A program made the position numbers and the translations under genes. A stretch of DNA of 16,821 bases. Origin: Vicinamibacteria bacterium (GTDB lineage: Bacteria > Acidobacteriota > Vicinamibacteria > Fen-336 > JAGNNV01). How positions within the stretch are numbered: position 1 is the stretch's first letter; the number at the start of each line of letters is the position of its first letter. The stretch covers positions 1 to 16,821 of the forward strand of contig JAENWE010000260.1 in NCBI GenBank assembly GCA_016650185.1, read 5' to 3'. The notes under the pieces were generated by a model. The model ran no database searches. It was given only the letters and a program-made list of their open reading frames with translations, and had not been told where the DNA came from. This document shows, one piece after another, positions 1 through 7,793 of the stretch.

Positions 1-90
1 ACAAGAAGGGCCGCCCGCCGGGCACTGCACGCAAAGTTTCGCCGTATCGAGAAAGAGATCATCAAACAACTCTCCCAACCGGCAGCATAG
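1..90 (+). CDS. C-terminal fragment of an unidentified gene (partial)
   Basis: A reading frame enters from the left edge and stops with TAG at 88-90, giving 29 residues. They are basic and helix-like (an Arg/Ala-rich start, then FRRIEKEIIKQLSQ near the end). Nothing in this short piece identifies a family. A second open frame, starting at base 3 with KKGRPPG (AT-hook-like) and running to about 231, is also possible, so the frame choice is uncertain. If real, the gene would be convergent with the hydrolase that ends at 259. Confidence 0.25.
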   Translation, partial: TRRAARRALHAKFRRIEKEIIKQLSQPAA

Positions 91-258
91 AGCGGTCCCT
101 CATTCAAACCGTTATCGGACCTTCGCCGCTGAGCGCCGGTCTTCCGCCAGTGGGGCTAGCAGCCCGTGGCGCAAGTCCCACCGCGTCGAAAGCGGATCTT
201 TTCCGCCATCTCTGCGTTGCCAAACCTTGAAATACTCCAGGGTATTACTGCGGTTCGG
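91..258. other. Convergent intergenic stretch with small hairpins
   Basis: No convincing coding frame is seen on either strand. The stretch holds three short perfect inverted repeats: GGGCT/AGCCC at 153-157 and 161-165, GCGGA/TCCGC at 192-196 and 202-206, and AATAC/GTATT at 231-235 and 242-246. None is followed by a clear T-run, so calling any of them an intrinsic terminator is speculative. The position between two converging gene ends is where terminators would be expected. Confidence 0.4.
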
Positions 259-267
259 CTAGAACCG
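251..267 (-). terminator. Hairpin overlapping the hydrolase stop codon
   Basis: CGGTTC at 251-256 pairs perfectly with GAACCG at 262-267 across a five-base loop that contains the stop codon of the hydrolase gene (259-261). It sits at the end of the long minus-strand gene run. A U-tract is missing, so a role in termination or 3' end protection is only suggested. Confidence 0.25.
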
Positions 268-1047
268 AGCGAGGAACTTCCCGAGTACGGTGTTGAACTC
301 CGCCGGCGTCTCCATCGAGGGCAGGTGCCCCGATTTTGGGATCATGGCTAGTTCCGAGCCCTTGATTTCCCGATGCATGATTTCCGCCTCGGCCCTTGGG
401 GTGATGGCATCTTCCTCGCCACAGACCACCAGGGTCGGGGTCGAAATCTCGCGAAGAAAGGGAGTCGAGTCCTGCCGAGCAGCGATGCCGTGCAGTCCAT
501 CCGAGAGCCCTTGGGGCGAGCTCGCGAGCATAATGTCCTTGAGGCGGGCGATCACGTCGGCCCGCGAGGTCCTGGTGGTTTCGCCGAACACCTTGGGGAG
601 GAAGAAATCCAGGGCTGCCTGCGGCCCTTCCTTCATGATTTTCGACGCGAGGTCGGCCCTGCCTTTTCTGGCCTCCGGAGAATCGGCTCCGGCCCGCGTG
701 TCCACCAGGACCAGACCGCGCAGCAACGCTGCGTGCTTTTGAGCGAACGCGAAGGCCGCGTAGCCCCCCATGGAACATCCGACCAGAATGACCGGCCCCA
801 GGCGCAGACGCTCGATGAGGACGGCCGCGTCCTCCGCGATCCTGTCCATGGTGAGAATGGCGTCACCGACCTCCGACCCGCCAAAGCCGCGGGCGTCGAA
901 GCGGACGACCCGGTACCGAGGGGCCAGGGCCTCCTGGCCATCCCACATACCGAGCGACAAACCAAAGCCGTGAAGAAAGAGGACGGCCGGGCCACTTCCC
1001 TTGTCGTCGTACTGAACGGCCGTCCCACCGATGTTCATCTTCTTCAT
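259..1047 (-). CDS. Alpha/beta hydrolase (3-oxoadipate enol-lactonase-like)
   Basis: A 262-residue single-domain alpha/beta-hydrolase. An HGFG oxyanion-hole motif lies at residues 26-29. The nucleophile elbow GCSMGG puts the catalytic Ser at 92, the acid is Asp213 in CGEEDAITP, and the base is His241 in SGHLPSME. Overall it resembles PcaD/BioH-sized esterases and lactonases, but substrate cannot be read from sequence. There is no signal peptide, so it is expected to be cytoplasmic. It is the last gene of the minus-strand run, 16 bases after the dehydrogenase stop. ATG at 1047 was chosen because AAAAAGAG lies just upstream and it avoids overlap. In-frame ATGs at 1077 and 1038 are alternatives. 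Confidence 0.85.
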   Translation of the reverse strand: MKKMNIGGTAVQYDDKGSGPAVLFLHGFGLSLGMWDGQEALAPRYRVVRFDARGFGGSEVGDAILTMDRIAEDAAVLIERLRLGPVILVGCSMGGYAAFAFAQKHAALLRGLVLVDTRAGADSPEARKGRADLASKIMKEGPQAALDFFLPKVFGETTRTSRADVIARLKDIMLASSPQGLSDGLHGIAARQDSTPFLREISTPTLVVCGEEDAITPRAEAEIMHREIKGSELAMIPKSGHLPSMETPAEFNTVLGKFLARF

Positions 1048-1063
1048 GCCGACTCTTTTTGGG

Positions 1064-2161
1064 TCAGTCGTCTTCATACTTGGTTCGACGCACCGATTCC
1101 GACTTCGCCCTTCGGCCGAGGGCGAGGCGCTCTTCGACGATGCGGTCGGCCACGACTCCGGGCGGCAACTCCTCCTCATGGGATCGCTGCCAGAGGTCGG
1201 CCAGTCTGGGTCCGATCAGACGCACTCGTTCCACCACGGCTTCCTCGTCCGCCTGTTTGGTCTCGTAAAGGAGACTCAGCAGTCCTCCGGCGTTCACCAC
1301 GTAGTCCGGCCCCCACAGCACGCCGATCGAATGAAGAACCTCGCCGTGACGGGGCTCAAGAAGCTGCTCATTAGCTCCTCCCACGATGGCCTGGACTTTC
1401 AGCCGGGCGATGGTGTCGTCGTTCAATATGCCGCCCATGGCGTTGGGTGAGAACACATCCGCTTCCACGTCGTAGATTGCTTCTGGCTCCACCGCCTGGG
1501 CCTCGAACTCACGCGCCGCCCGGCGCGTGCGCGCCATGTCCGTATCGGCCACGGTCACGTGCACACCGTGTTCGGCGAGCAGCCTGGCCAGATGGAACCC
1601 GACCGCTCCCACTCCCTGGATGGCCACGTGCAGCGACGAGAACTCGCGACCCAGAACCGCCGACGCCGCGGCGATGCCTTCGAAGACGCCGAGGGCGGCC
1701 AGATAGGACGTGTCGATGGGAGAATCCTCGTTCGCGTGCGAGAGGTGCTTGGTGTGCCGCTGCATCACCTTGAGATCGCGAGGCTCGATGCCCATGTCGC
1801 ATCCGGTGAAGAACCGGCCGGCCAGACGGTCGACCGCCTTCGCATAGGCCACGAGAAGCGCGCGGGTCTTGTCGCGGCTCGGATCGCCCACTAGGACGGC
1901 CTTGGCTCCGCCATAGGGCATCTCGACCATGGTGGCCTTGTAGGTCATGGCCCGCGCCAGGCGCAAGGCATCGACCACGGCGTCGTCATAGGTGGGATAG
2001 ACACGCATCCGCGTGCCGCCCACACTCGGCCCGAAGGTGGAGTCGTGGATGGCGATCGCGCCCCGAAGGCCGGAATCCCGATCATGAAGAAGGATGACCT
2101 CTTCATGACCGAGCTTCGCCGCGAGCTCGAGGGCCGCTAATTCACCCACTTCTTCAGCCAT
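1064..2161 (-). CDS. Leucine (Glu/Leu/Phe/Val-family) dehydrogenase
   Basis: A 365-residue NAD-dependent amino-acid dehydrogenase, the usual length for leucine dehydrogenase. It deaminates branched-chain amino acids to 2-oxoacids plus ammonia, or runs in reverse. Substrate-side lysines are in MTYK (Lys75) and YGGAK (Lys87), matching the two lysines of Bacillus LeuDH. A catalytic Asp lies at 122 (CDMG), and a Rossmann glycine motif GVGAVG at 183-188 is followed by Asp206, which favours NAD over NADP. The usual GGGK is YGGAK here, so leucine, valine and phenylalanine all remain possible substrates. ATG 2161 starts inside the end of the upstream peptidase gene (25-base overlap). The open frame continues further upstream to 2404, but that part only shadows the peptidase. 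The enzyme would consume amino acids freed by the neighbouring peptidases. Confidence 0.92.
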   Translation of the reverse strand: MAEEVGELAALELAAKLGHEEVILLHDRDSGLRGAIAIHDSTFGPSVGGTRMRVYPTYDDAVVDALRLARAMTYKATMVEMPYGGAKAVLVGDPSRDKTRALLVAYAKAVDRLAGRFFTGCDMGIEPRDLKVMQRHTKHLSHANEDSPIDTSYLAALGVFEGIAAASAVLGREFSSLHVAIQGVGAVGFHLARLLAEHGVHVTVADTDMARTRRAAREFEAQAVEPEAIYDVEADVFSPNAMGGILNDDTIARLKVQAIVGGANEQLLEPRHGEVLHSIGVLWGPDYVVNAGGLLSLLYETKQADEEAVVERVRLIGPRLADLWQRSHEEELPPGVVADRIVEERLALGRRAKSESVRRTKYEDD

Positions 2162-4119
2162 CCCAACACTTCGTCGTACCAGAGCACCGAATTCTCCGCC
2201 TTGAGGACCCAGTGATTCTCCTCCGGGAACATGACCAGGCGCGAGGGGACACCCTGGCGCTGCAAGGCGGTGAAGATCTGGAGGCCCTGTTCGATGGGAA
2301 GTCGATAGTCCCGGTCGTTGTGGATGATGAGCATGGGAGTGGTGCACTGGTTGATGAACCGCGAAGGAGAGAACTTCTGGTATTGAGTCTGGTCCTTTCC
2401 CCAAGGCGGTCCGCCGAACTCCCAGTCACTGAACCACTGCTCCTCGGTGGACCCGGCCATCGAGGTCAGGTCGTAGACCCCGTCATGTGAAACGAAAGCC
2501 TTGAATCGCTTGGTCTGCGTGCACATCCAGTTCACCATGTACCCCCCATACGAGGCCCCGGCCGCAACCACCTTTTCCTTGTCGACGTAGGGAAGAGCCG
2601 CCGCGAACTCGGTGCCCTTCATGATGTCCTCGTAGGCCCTGCCGCCCCAGTCCCTGGTGACGTCGTCGGTGAAGGCCTGGCCGAAACCGGTCGAGCCGCG
2701 TGGATTGGGCGTAAGCACGACGAAACCGGCGCCCGCGAAGACCTGCGGGTTCCAGCGGTAGCTCCAGCTGTCGCCCCAGACTCCTTGGGGTCCGCCATGA
2801 GGCATCACGAGGAGCGGGTACTTCTTTGCCGGATCGAAGTTCGCGGGTTTGGTGATCCAGGCCTGGACCGTCTTGCCGAGAGCGCCCGCGTAGGTGATCG
2901 ACTCGGATGGCCGCAGAGCGAACGGGGCCAGAGCGGCATCATTGACGCTGGTGAGGCGGGAAATCTTTCCACTCGCAAGGTCCACACTCACCACATCGGC
3001 GGGCTTCTGAAGGGAATCGAGGGCCATGATCGCCTTGGCGCCGTCCTTCGAGATCGACAACTGGGTGAGATGACCGTCCGCGACTTTCCGGGGGGCGCCT
3101 CCTGAAGAGGGGATGGCGAAGAGCGGGTTCATCGGTCCGTCGCCCGCGGTGAAGTAGATGGTCTTTGAGTCGGGCGACCAGGCGATCTCGTCCACGTTTC
3201 GATCGAAGGGCTCGCTCAGGTTTCGTGTGGTTCCGGTCTTCCGGTCGTAGACCATGAGACGCCAACGATCGGCCTCGAACCCGGCCTTCATTTGCGCGTG
3301 ATAGGCGATCATCGAACCGTCCGGGCTGTAGCGGGGAAGGCCGTCGTAGCCGTTCGCCGCCCCGAACTTCTTCGCGGACCCGCCGCTCGTCGGCGTCAGG
3401 AACAGGTCGGCGTTTGTGGAGGCAGATTCGTCCTTGTCGTCGTTGCGGCCGAAGGCCACCTCCGCCCCGTCCGGGGACACGTCGAAATCGTCCGGGCCCG
3501 GATACGGAGGGACGTCCTTGTCGCCCGGGGTGAGATCGGTCGCCTCTCCGGTCTTCACGTCGACCCAGAGAACGTGCGAACGCAGGCCGTCCTCCCAGGT
3601 GTCCCAGTGGCGGACGAAGAGCTTGTCGTAAACGCGAATGCTCTCGTTCTTCTCGGACACCTTCTTCTTCGTACAGTCGTCGAAGCCCGCGCCGGCGCAG
3701 TCGGGGTGGACGTCCGCGATGACGACCAACTTGTCGGCCGTGGCCCACCGGAAATTGTTCACGCCCTGCGAGAGATGGGTCACCTGTCGCGCTTCACCGC
3801 CGTTCAGATCCAGGAGGTACACCTGAGACGAGCCGTCGCGGGTGGAGAGAAACGCAACCCGGCTGCCATCTTGGGAGAACCGGCCCTGCGCATCGGTCTT
3901 GGGGCTCGAGGTGATCGCGCGCGGGGCGCCCCCGGCGGCCGCGACCAGGTACAGGTCCGTGTTCCGACCCTTGCCCAGGTCGATCGAGGTCTGCTGGTAC
4001 AGGACCCACTTTCCGTCGGGCGAGAGCTGAGGATCGGCGAGTCGCTTGAGCGCGTGCAAATCCTTGGCCGTGAAGTCGGGCGCGGCCAGCGCGAGTAGGG
4101 TGGCGAGGGTTAGAAACAT
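2137..4119 (-). CDS. Exported S9 family prolyl-oligopeptidase-type peptidase (DPP IV / acylaminoacyl-peptidase-like)
   Basis: A 660-residue serine peptidase of clan SC. Residues 1-14 form a hydrophobic leader ending in LAAP, a likely signal peptide, although it lacks the usual positive residues. A beta-propeller with repeated SPDG-type turns (33-36, 215-218, 265-268) covers roughly residues 25-400. The catalytic domain follows, with HGGP at 441-444, nucleophile Ser523 in GASYGGYM, Asp604 in NDRDYRLP and His636 in EENHW. It probably cuts short peptides in the periplasm or outside the cell. Whether it is a dipeptidyl or acylaminoacyl peptidase cannot be told. The start lies one base after the stop of the oligopeptidase B gene. 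A good AGGAG site (4129-4133) is embedded in the end of that gene, so the two are translationally linked. Confidence 0.93.
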   Translation of the reverse strand: MFLTLATLLALAAPDFTAKDLHALKRLADPQLSPDGKWVLYQQTSIDLGKGRNTDLYLVAAAGGAPRAITSSPKTDAQGRFSQDGSRVAFLSTRDGSSQVYLLDLNGGEARQVTHLSQGVNNFRWATADKLVVIADVHPDCAGAGFDDCTKKKVSEKNESIRVYDKLFVRHWDTWEDGLRSHVLWVDVKTGEATDLTPGDKDVPPYPGPDDFDVSPDGAEVAFGRNDDKDESASTNADLFLTPTSGGSAKKFGAANGYDGLPRYSPDGSMIAYHAQMKAGFEADRWRLMVYDRKTGTTRNLSEPFDRNVDEIAWSPDSKTIYFTAGDGPMNPLFAIPSSGGAPRKVADGHLTQLSISKDGAKAIMALDSLQKPADVVSVDLASGKISRLTSVNDAALAPFALRPSESITYAGALGKTVQAWITKPANFDPAKKYPLLVMPHGGPQGVWGDSWSYRWNPQVFAGAGFVVLTPNPRGSTGFGQAFTDDVTRDWGGRAYEDIMKGTEFAAALPYVDKEKVVAAGASYGGYMVNWMCTQTKRFKAFVSHDGVYDLTSMAGSTEEQWFSDWEFGGPPWGKDQTQYQKFSPSRFINQCTTPMLIIHNDRDYRLPIEQGLQIFTALQRQGVPSRLVMFPEENHWVLKAENSVLWYDEVLGWLKKWVN

Positions 4120-4120
4120 G

Positions 4121-6208
4121 TCATGGATCTCCTGCGATGATGTTCACTCTATCGGGGTTCTCTGGCGCGACGGCCGCGCCCACCTGCCAGAGGATGAAGG
4201 CGTAATCCGAGGCGGTTTCCCGCAAGGCGTCGTATCGGCCAGACGCCCCCCCATGACCCGCGTCCATGAGGGTGCGAAGCAGCAAGGGCGCGTCGGTGGT
4301 TTTGAGGGTGCGCAGTCTGGCCGCGTACTTGGCCGCCTCCCAGTACATCACCTGCGAATCGTTGAACGAGTTCCGCAAGAGGATGGCCGGGTAGGGTCTC
4401 TTCTCGAGATTGCTGTACGGGCAGTACGCGCGCATCACGCGGTAATCGGCCAGGACCTTTGGGTTTCCCCACTCTTCGAATTCGGCCACGGTGAGGGGCA
4501 GGTCTTCGTCCAGCATCGAATTGAGAACGTCTACGAAGGGTACCTTGGCGATCACCGCCTTCATCAGATCGGGACGCAGATTGGTGACTCCGCCCATCAA
4601 GAGACCGCCCGCCGAGCCGCCCTCGATGACCAGCCTCGGGCGGGAGGTGTAACCGCGGTCGATCAGGCTGGTGGCGCAGGCGATGAAGTCGGTGAAGGTA
4701 TTCATCTTTGTGGCCATTCGCCCCGCGTCATGCCACGCCTTGCCCATCTCTCCTCCGCCCCGGATGTGGGCCAGGGCAATCACGAAGCCGCGATCGATGA
4801 GCGACAGCCGCGGGGAGACGAAGGAAACAGGGTAGGGATATCCGTACGAACCGTAGCCGAGAAGATACATGGGCGCGGTTCCGTCAACCGGTGTGTCGCG
4901 CCGTCGCACCAGGGAGATCGGGATCTGAACGCCGTCCTCCGTCCGCGCGGACGTCCATTCGGAAATGTAGTCGCCGCGGCTGAACGAGCCGATGACCTCG
5001 GTCTGCTTGACCAGAGTGCTCCTGCCCGTGATCAGATCGAGGTCGAAGACCGAAGGGGGCGTCACCAGGGACTGGTACGCATAACGAAACACGGTCGCCG
5101 TGTAGTCGTGGTTGTCGCGGGGAAAGGCCGAGTAGGTGGGCTCTTCGAACCGGCCCTCGAGGCCGGGCGACAGGTCCAGGCGAAGCGATCTGAAGCGGGG
5201 CAGCCCCCCGGATCTTTCGCCGAGCACGGCGTGGTGTTCGAGGGCGATCACCGATTCCAGCATGACGTCTTCGCGATGGGGAACAAGCTCTCGCCAGTTC
5301 TCCTCGCCTGGAGCCTCGACCGGAGCCTCGACCAGGCGGAAGTTGCGGCCCCGGTCGTTGGTGCGAATCAGAAAACGGTCGCCTTGATGGTCGAGGTCGT
5401 ACTCGTGGTCTTGCCGTCGCCTGGAAACCAGAGTCCAGGCGGCCTGAGGCGTTCCCGCGTCGAGCAGATGGATCTCGGCCGTGGTGTGCGATCCGGTGAC
5501 CAGGAACAAGAACGCTCCGCTCCGCGATCTGAGGATGTCCAGGTTGAACCTCTCGTCATCCTCTTCGAACGCCAGAGCCGGCTCCTCGTTGCTGAACACG
5601 GCGATCCGATAGAGGCGCGCCGCCCGCTTCGCGTGATCTTCCTCGGTGAAGAAGAGGGTGTTCGAGTCGGCGGCCCAGGCGACGGAGACGGTCTTCTCGA
5701 ACGCGCGAGCCCAGAGCGCGCCGGTCCGGAGGTCCTTGACCTGAAGCCGGTACTGCCGGAAACCGGTGTCGTCGGTCGAATAGGCGAGGAAACGCCCGTC
5801 GTCGCTCATGGCATAGGCGCCGAGCGACATGAACGACCGGCCTTCGGCCAGAGCATTGACGTCGAGCGTTGTCTCAGCCGGAGCGGCGGCATTCTGGTCG
5901 TTCAGGCGGCGACGATGGTGGATGGGGTACTGCAGACCCTTCACTGTTTGCACCCAGTGTTCGTAGCCGCGGAAACGATAGGGGGCCGAGGTGTCGTCCT
6001 CCTGAATGCGGGCCAGCATTTCGTCATAAAGAGATGACGAGAGATCGGCGAGAGGGGCCGTGACCCAATCGGCGTATTCGTTTTCCGCCTCCAGATAGGC
6101 CCGAACCGCGGGGTTCTCCTTCTCGCGCAGCCAGAAGTAAGGATCTTCCAGCGTTTCTCCGTGGAGGGTGATGGTCCTCGGAATGGTTGCGGCCTGGGGC
6201 GGCTTCAT
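4121..6208 (-). CDS. ptrB: Oligopeptidase B
   Basis: A 695-residue S9A peptidase, the normal length for oligopeptidase B, which cuts peptides after Lys or Arg in the cytoplasm. An N-terminal propeller carries the typical start (LHGETLEDPYFWLR). Counting from ATG 6208, the catalytic Ser532 is in EGGSAGGLL, Asp617 in FNDSQV and His652 in DAGHGG. Glu576 and Glu578 sit in EFEEWGNP, where the enterobacterial enzyme binds the basic P1/P2 side chains, and all these positions match the enterobacterial numbering. The trypsin-like specificity should therefore be kept. No signal peptide is seen. A TTG at 6217 in the same frame could add three residues. Neither start has a strong ribosome site. It lies 81 bases after the solute-binding protein and one base before the next S9 gene. 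Confidence 0.95.
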   Translation of the reverse strand: MKPPQAATIPRTITLHGETLEDPYFWLREKENPAVRAYLEAENEYADWVTAPLADLSSSLYDEMLARIQEDDTSAPYRFRGYEHWVQTVKGLQYPIHHRRRLNDQNAAAPAETTLDVNALAEGRSFMSLGAYAMSDDGRFLAYSTDDTGFRQYRLQVKDLRTGALWARAFEKTVSVAWAADSNTLFFTEEDHAKRAARLYRIAVFSNEEPALAFEEDDERFNLDILRSRSGAFLFLVTGSHTTAEIHLLDAGTPQAAWTLVSRRRQDHEYDLDHQGDRFLIRTNDRGRNFRLVEAPVEAPGEENWRELVPHREDVMLESVIALEHHAVLGERSGGLPRFRSLRLDLSPGLEGRFEEPTYSAFPRDNHDYTATVFRYAYQSLVTPPSVFDLDLITGRSTLVKQTEVIGSFSRGDYISEWTSARTEDGVQIPISLVRRRDTPVDGTAPMYLLGYGSYGYPYPVSFVSPRLSLIDRGFVIALAHIRGGGEMGKAWHDAGRMATKMNTFTDFIACATSLIDRGYTSRPRLVIEGGSAGGLLMGGVTNLRPDLMKAVIAKVPFVDVLNSMLDEDLPLTVAEFEEWGNPKVLADYRVMRAYCPYSNLEKRPYPAILLRNSFNDSQVMYWEAAKYAARLRTLKTTDAPLLLRTLMDAGHGGASGRYDALRETASDYAFILWQVGAAVAPENPDRVNIIAGDP
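4129..4133 (-). promoter_or_regulatory. Ribosome-binding site for the S9 peptidase inside the end of ptrB
   Basis: AGGAG on the minus strand, nine bases before ATG 4119 and inside the last codons of oligopeptidase B. It fixes the peptidase start and points to translation of both genes from one mRNA. Confidence 0.7.
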
Positions 6209-6253
6209 GCTCGGCAAGAGTCCAAGGCTAGTTCAAACCATCCGCCCGGGTTT

Positions 6254-6271
6254 ATGAGCCCATCGGCTCAT
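6254..6271 (-). other. Hairpin between the solute-binding protein and ptrB
   Basis: ATGAGCC (6254-6260) and GGCTCAT (6265-6271) form a perfect seven-base-pair stem with a four-base loop. It lies in the 81-base gap, about 18 bases after the solute-binding protein stop. No U-tract follows, so it may be an mRNA-processing or attenuating stem rather than a full terminator. Confidence 0.35.
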
Positions 6272-6289
6272 GATCTGTGCTCCCGTCGG

Positions 6290-7702
6290 CTATGTGAGAG
6301 TCAGGGCGGAAAGGTCCACCAGTCCGGTCACGGTCGGCTGGAAGCCGCGGAGGCGCCAGGTGTGGGCGACGCACGCCCGGCCATACATCAAGGGCACCAG
6401 GGGAACGTCTTGTCCCAGGCGGAGCCCGATCTCAGAAAGGGTTTCGTCCCGTCGCTCCTTTCGATAGACCGCGATGAGTCTGTCGATCTCGGCGCTTCGG
6501 TACCGGGAGAAATTGAAAGCGAACGAAGCGCCCTCGGCTCCTTCTGGAACCGCCTCCGATCCGACCACGGCCGAGAGATAGTCGCTTGGGTCAGGGCTGT
6601 CCGGGATGTTGCCCATGATCGCGAGGTCGTAATCGCCCGAGTTCACTTTCTCGATCAAGTCGCCCGAGGGAACTTCGGAGGCGTCCACATTGGCGCCGAG
6701 GCGCCGGAACCTGTCCCGCAAATGCCGGGCGACCGCTGCCGGAGCGGGTAGATACGGGCGAGGGGCCGGCGAGTAGACGATGGACAGGGGCTCCGAATAG
6801 CCCCCTGCCTCCTGCCATTCGGCGCGCGCTCGTTCGAGGTCCGGAGTGAGCCGGTCGTTGGTCTTACCCAGGGCGGGGGGAAGAAGCCCGGTGGCGCGGA
6901 AAGCGAGCGGGTTCTCGCCGAACGCGATCTCCGCCACCACGGTGCGATCGATGGCTTTGGCCAAAGCGCTGCGGAGACGCACGTCCTTGAGACGCTCATT
7001 GTTGAGATAGAGAATGCAGGTCGAATTGACCGGCTTCATCACCACCGCGGTGTTTTTGAGCAGATTGATATCCCGCCAGGACAGGCGAGGGGCCAGGTCC
7101 ACCTCGCCTTTCTCGATTGCGGCCAGAAGGGCGGTCGGCCGTCCGGTTTGTGTGTCGACCGGGAAGGTCCGGATTTCGATGGAGTCGATCTTCGCCGGCG
7201 TTCGGGCATGAGGATTTCTCACCAGGCGCACCACGTCGTCGTCCGTGGGTCCCAGCATGTAGGGGCCCGTGCCCAGGATCTGGTTCCCGCTCTGGCGATA
7301 AAGCATGCCGCACATGGTCAGGAATAGATCAAAACGCGTATTGGGCGCGAACAGGGTCAGGACCACGCGCCCGTCGCGGAACGATGCGGAAGCGCGAGTG
7401 GTGAACACCGGATCCTGGGCCAGGGCGGCCACCACATCCTCGGGAGTGACCGCGACTCCGTCGCTGAACCGAGCGTCCCGTCTTACCGTGGTTGCAAACT
7501 TGAGTCCTGCGCTCCCCCCCTCTTCGACCAGCTTTTCCTGGAAAAGAGCCGGGATCGCGTCTCCAGTCGACGAGGCCAGAAACGGCGTCTCGAAGATCTG
7601 CCGGGCCAGAAGGATGGTGGTGGCCTCCGCCATGGTTCGTGGATCGATCGCACCGGGCGGATCCACGACGCCGATGCGCAGCACGGAGAGTCCAGAGGCC
7701 AT
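6290..7702 (-). CDS. Family-5 (peptide/nickel type) solute-binding protein without a signal peptide
   Basis: A 470-residue SBP_bac_5-type protein of the kind that binds oligopeptides for ABC importers. The hallmark block FSDGVAVTPEDV lies at residues 79-90, and the two-lobe architecture continues to the C-terminus. The first residues (MASGLSVLRIGVVDPPG) go straight into the first beta strand with no signal peptide or lipobox. An in-frame TAG lies four codons upstream, so no longer start is available in this frame. No ABC permease or ATPase gene is visible nearby, and no DNA-binding domain like that of SgrR is fused to it. The protein may be cytoplasmic, or its leader may have been lost. It precedes oligopeptidase B by 81 bases, which fits a peptide-related role. 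Confidence 0.85.
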   Translation of the reverse strand: MASGLSVLRIGVVDPPGAIDPRTMAEATTILLARQIFETPFLASSTGDAIPALFQEKLVEEGGSAGLKFATTVRRDARFSDGVAVTPEDVVAALAQDPVFTTRASASFRDGRVVLTLFAPNTRFDLFLTMCGMLYRQSGNQILGTGPYMLGPTDDDVVRLVRNPHARTPAKIDSIEIRTFPVDTQTGRPTALLAAIEKGEVDLAPRLSWRDINLLKNTAVVMKPVNSTCILYLNNERLKDVRLRSALAKAIDRTVVAEIAFGENPLAFRATGLLPPALGKTNDRLTPDLERARAEWQEAGGYSEPLSIVYSPAPRPYLPAPAAVARHLRDRFRRLGANVDASEVPSGDLIEKVNSGDYDLAIMGNIPDSPDPSDYLSAVVGSEAVPEGAEGASFAFNFSRYRSAEIDRLIAVYRKERRDETLSEIGLRLGQDVPLVPLMYGRACVAHTWRLRGFQPTVTGLVDLSALTLT

Positions 7703-7754
7703 GAACCAATTCTAGGCCCGCTTTCCGGCCCCTGGATGCTGATGGACCTCGAGC

Positions 7755-7778
7755 GTCCTGCCGTCTCCGAGGCAGGAC
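7755..7778. other. Perfect 8-bp inverted repeat (hairpin) upstream of the solute-binding protein
   Basis: GTCCTGCC (7755-7762) and GGCAGGAC (7771-7778) pair perfectly around an eight-base loop. It lies between the end of the Tyr/Arg-rich frame (7794) and the solute-binding protein start (7702). No T-run follows on either strand. It could be a weak terminator for the upstream genes, an operator, or a 5' leader stem for the peptide operon. Confidence 0.4.
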
Positions 7779-7793
7779 ACTACCCAGCCTGGA

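Noticed and set aside
373..1374. Plus-strand open frame of 333 codons opposite the hydrolase and dehydrogenase
   Set aside because: It spans two well-supported minus-strand genes, is Arg/Pro-rich with no domain pattern, and ignores their boundaries.
2162..2404. N-terminal extension of the leucine dehydrogenase to 2404
   Set aside because: The added 81 residues lie inside the S9 peptidase catalytic domain, look random, and the family normally starts near ATG 2161.
4046..6037. Very long plus-strand open frame (663 codons) opposite ptrB
   Set aside because: It is fully antisense to oligopeptidase B, which has every catalytic and specificity residue. The frame has no recognisable domain and is an expected by-product of high GC in the third codon position.
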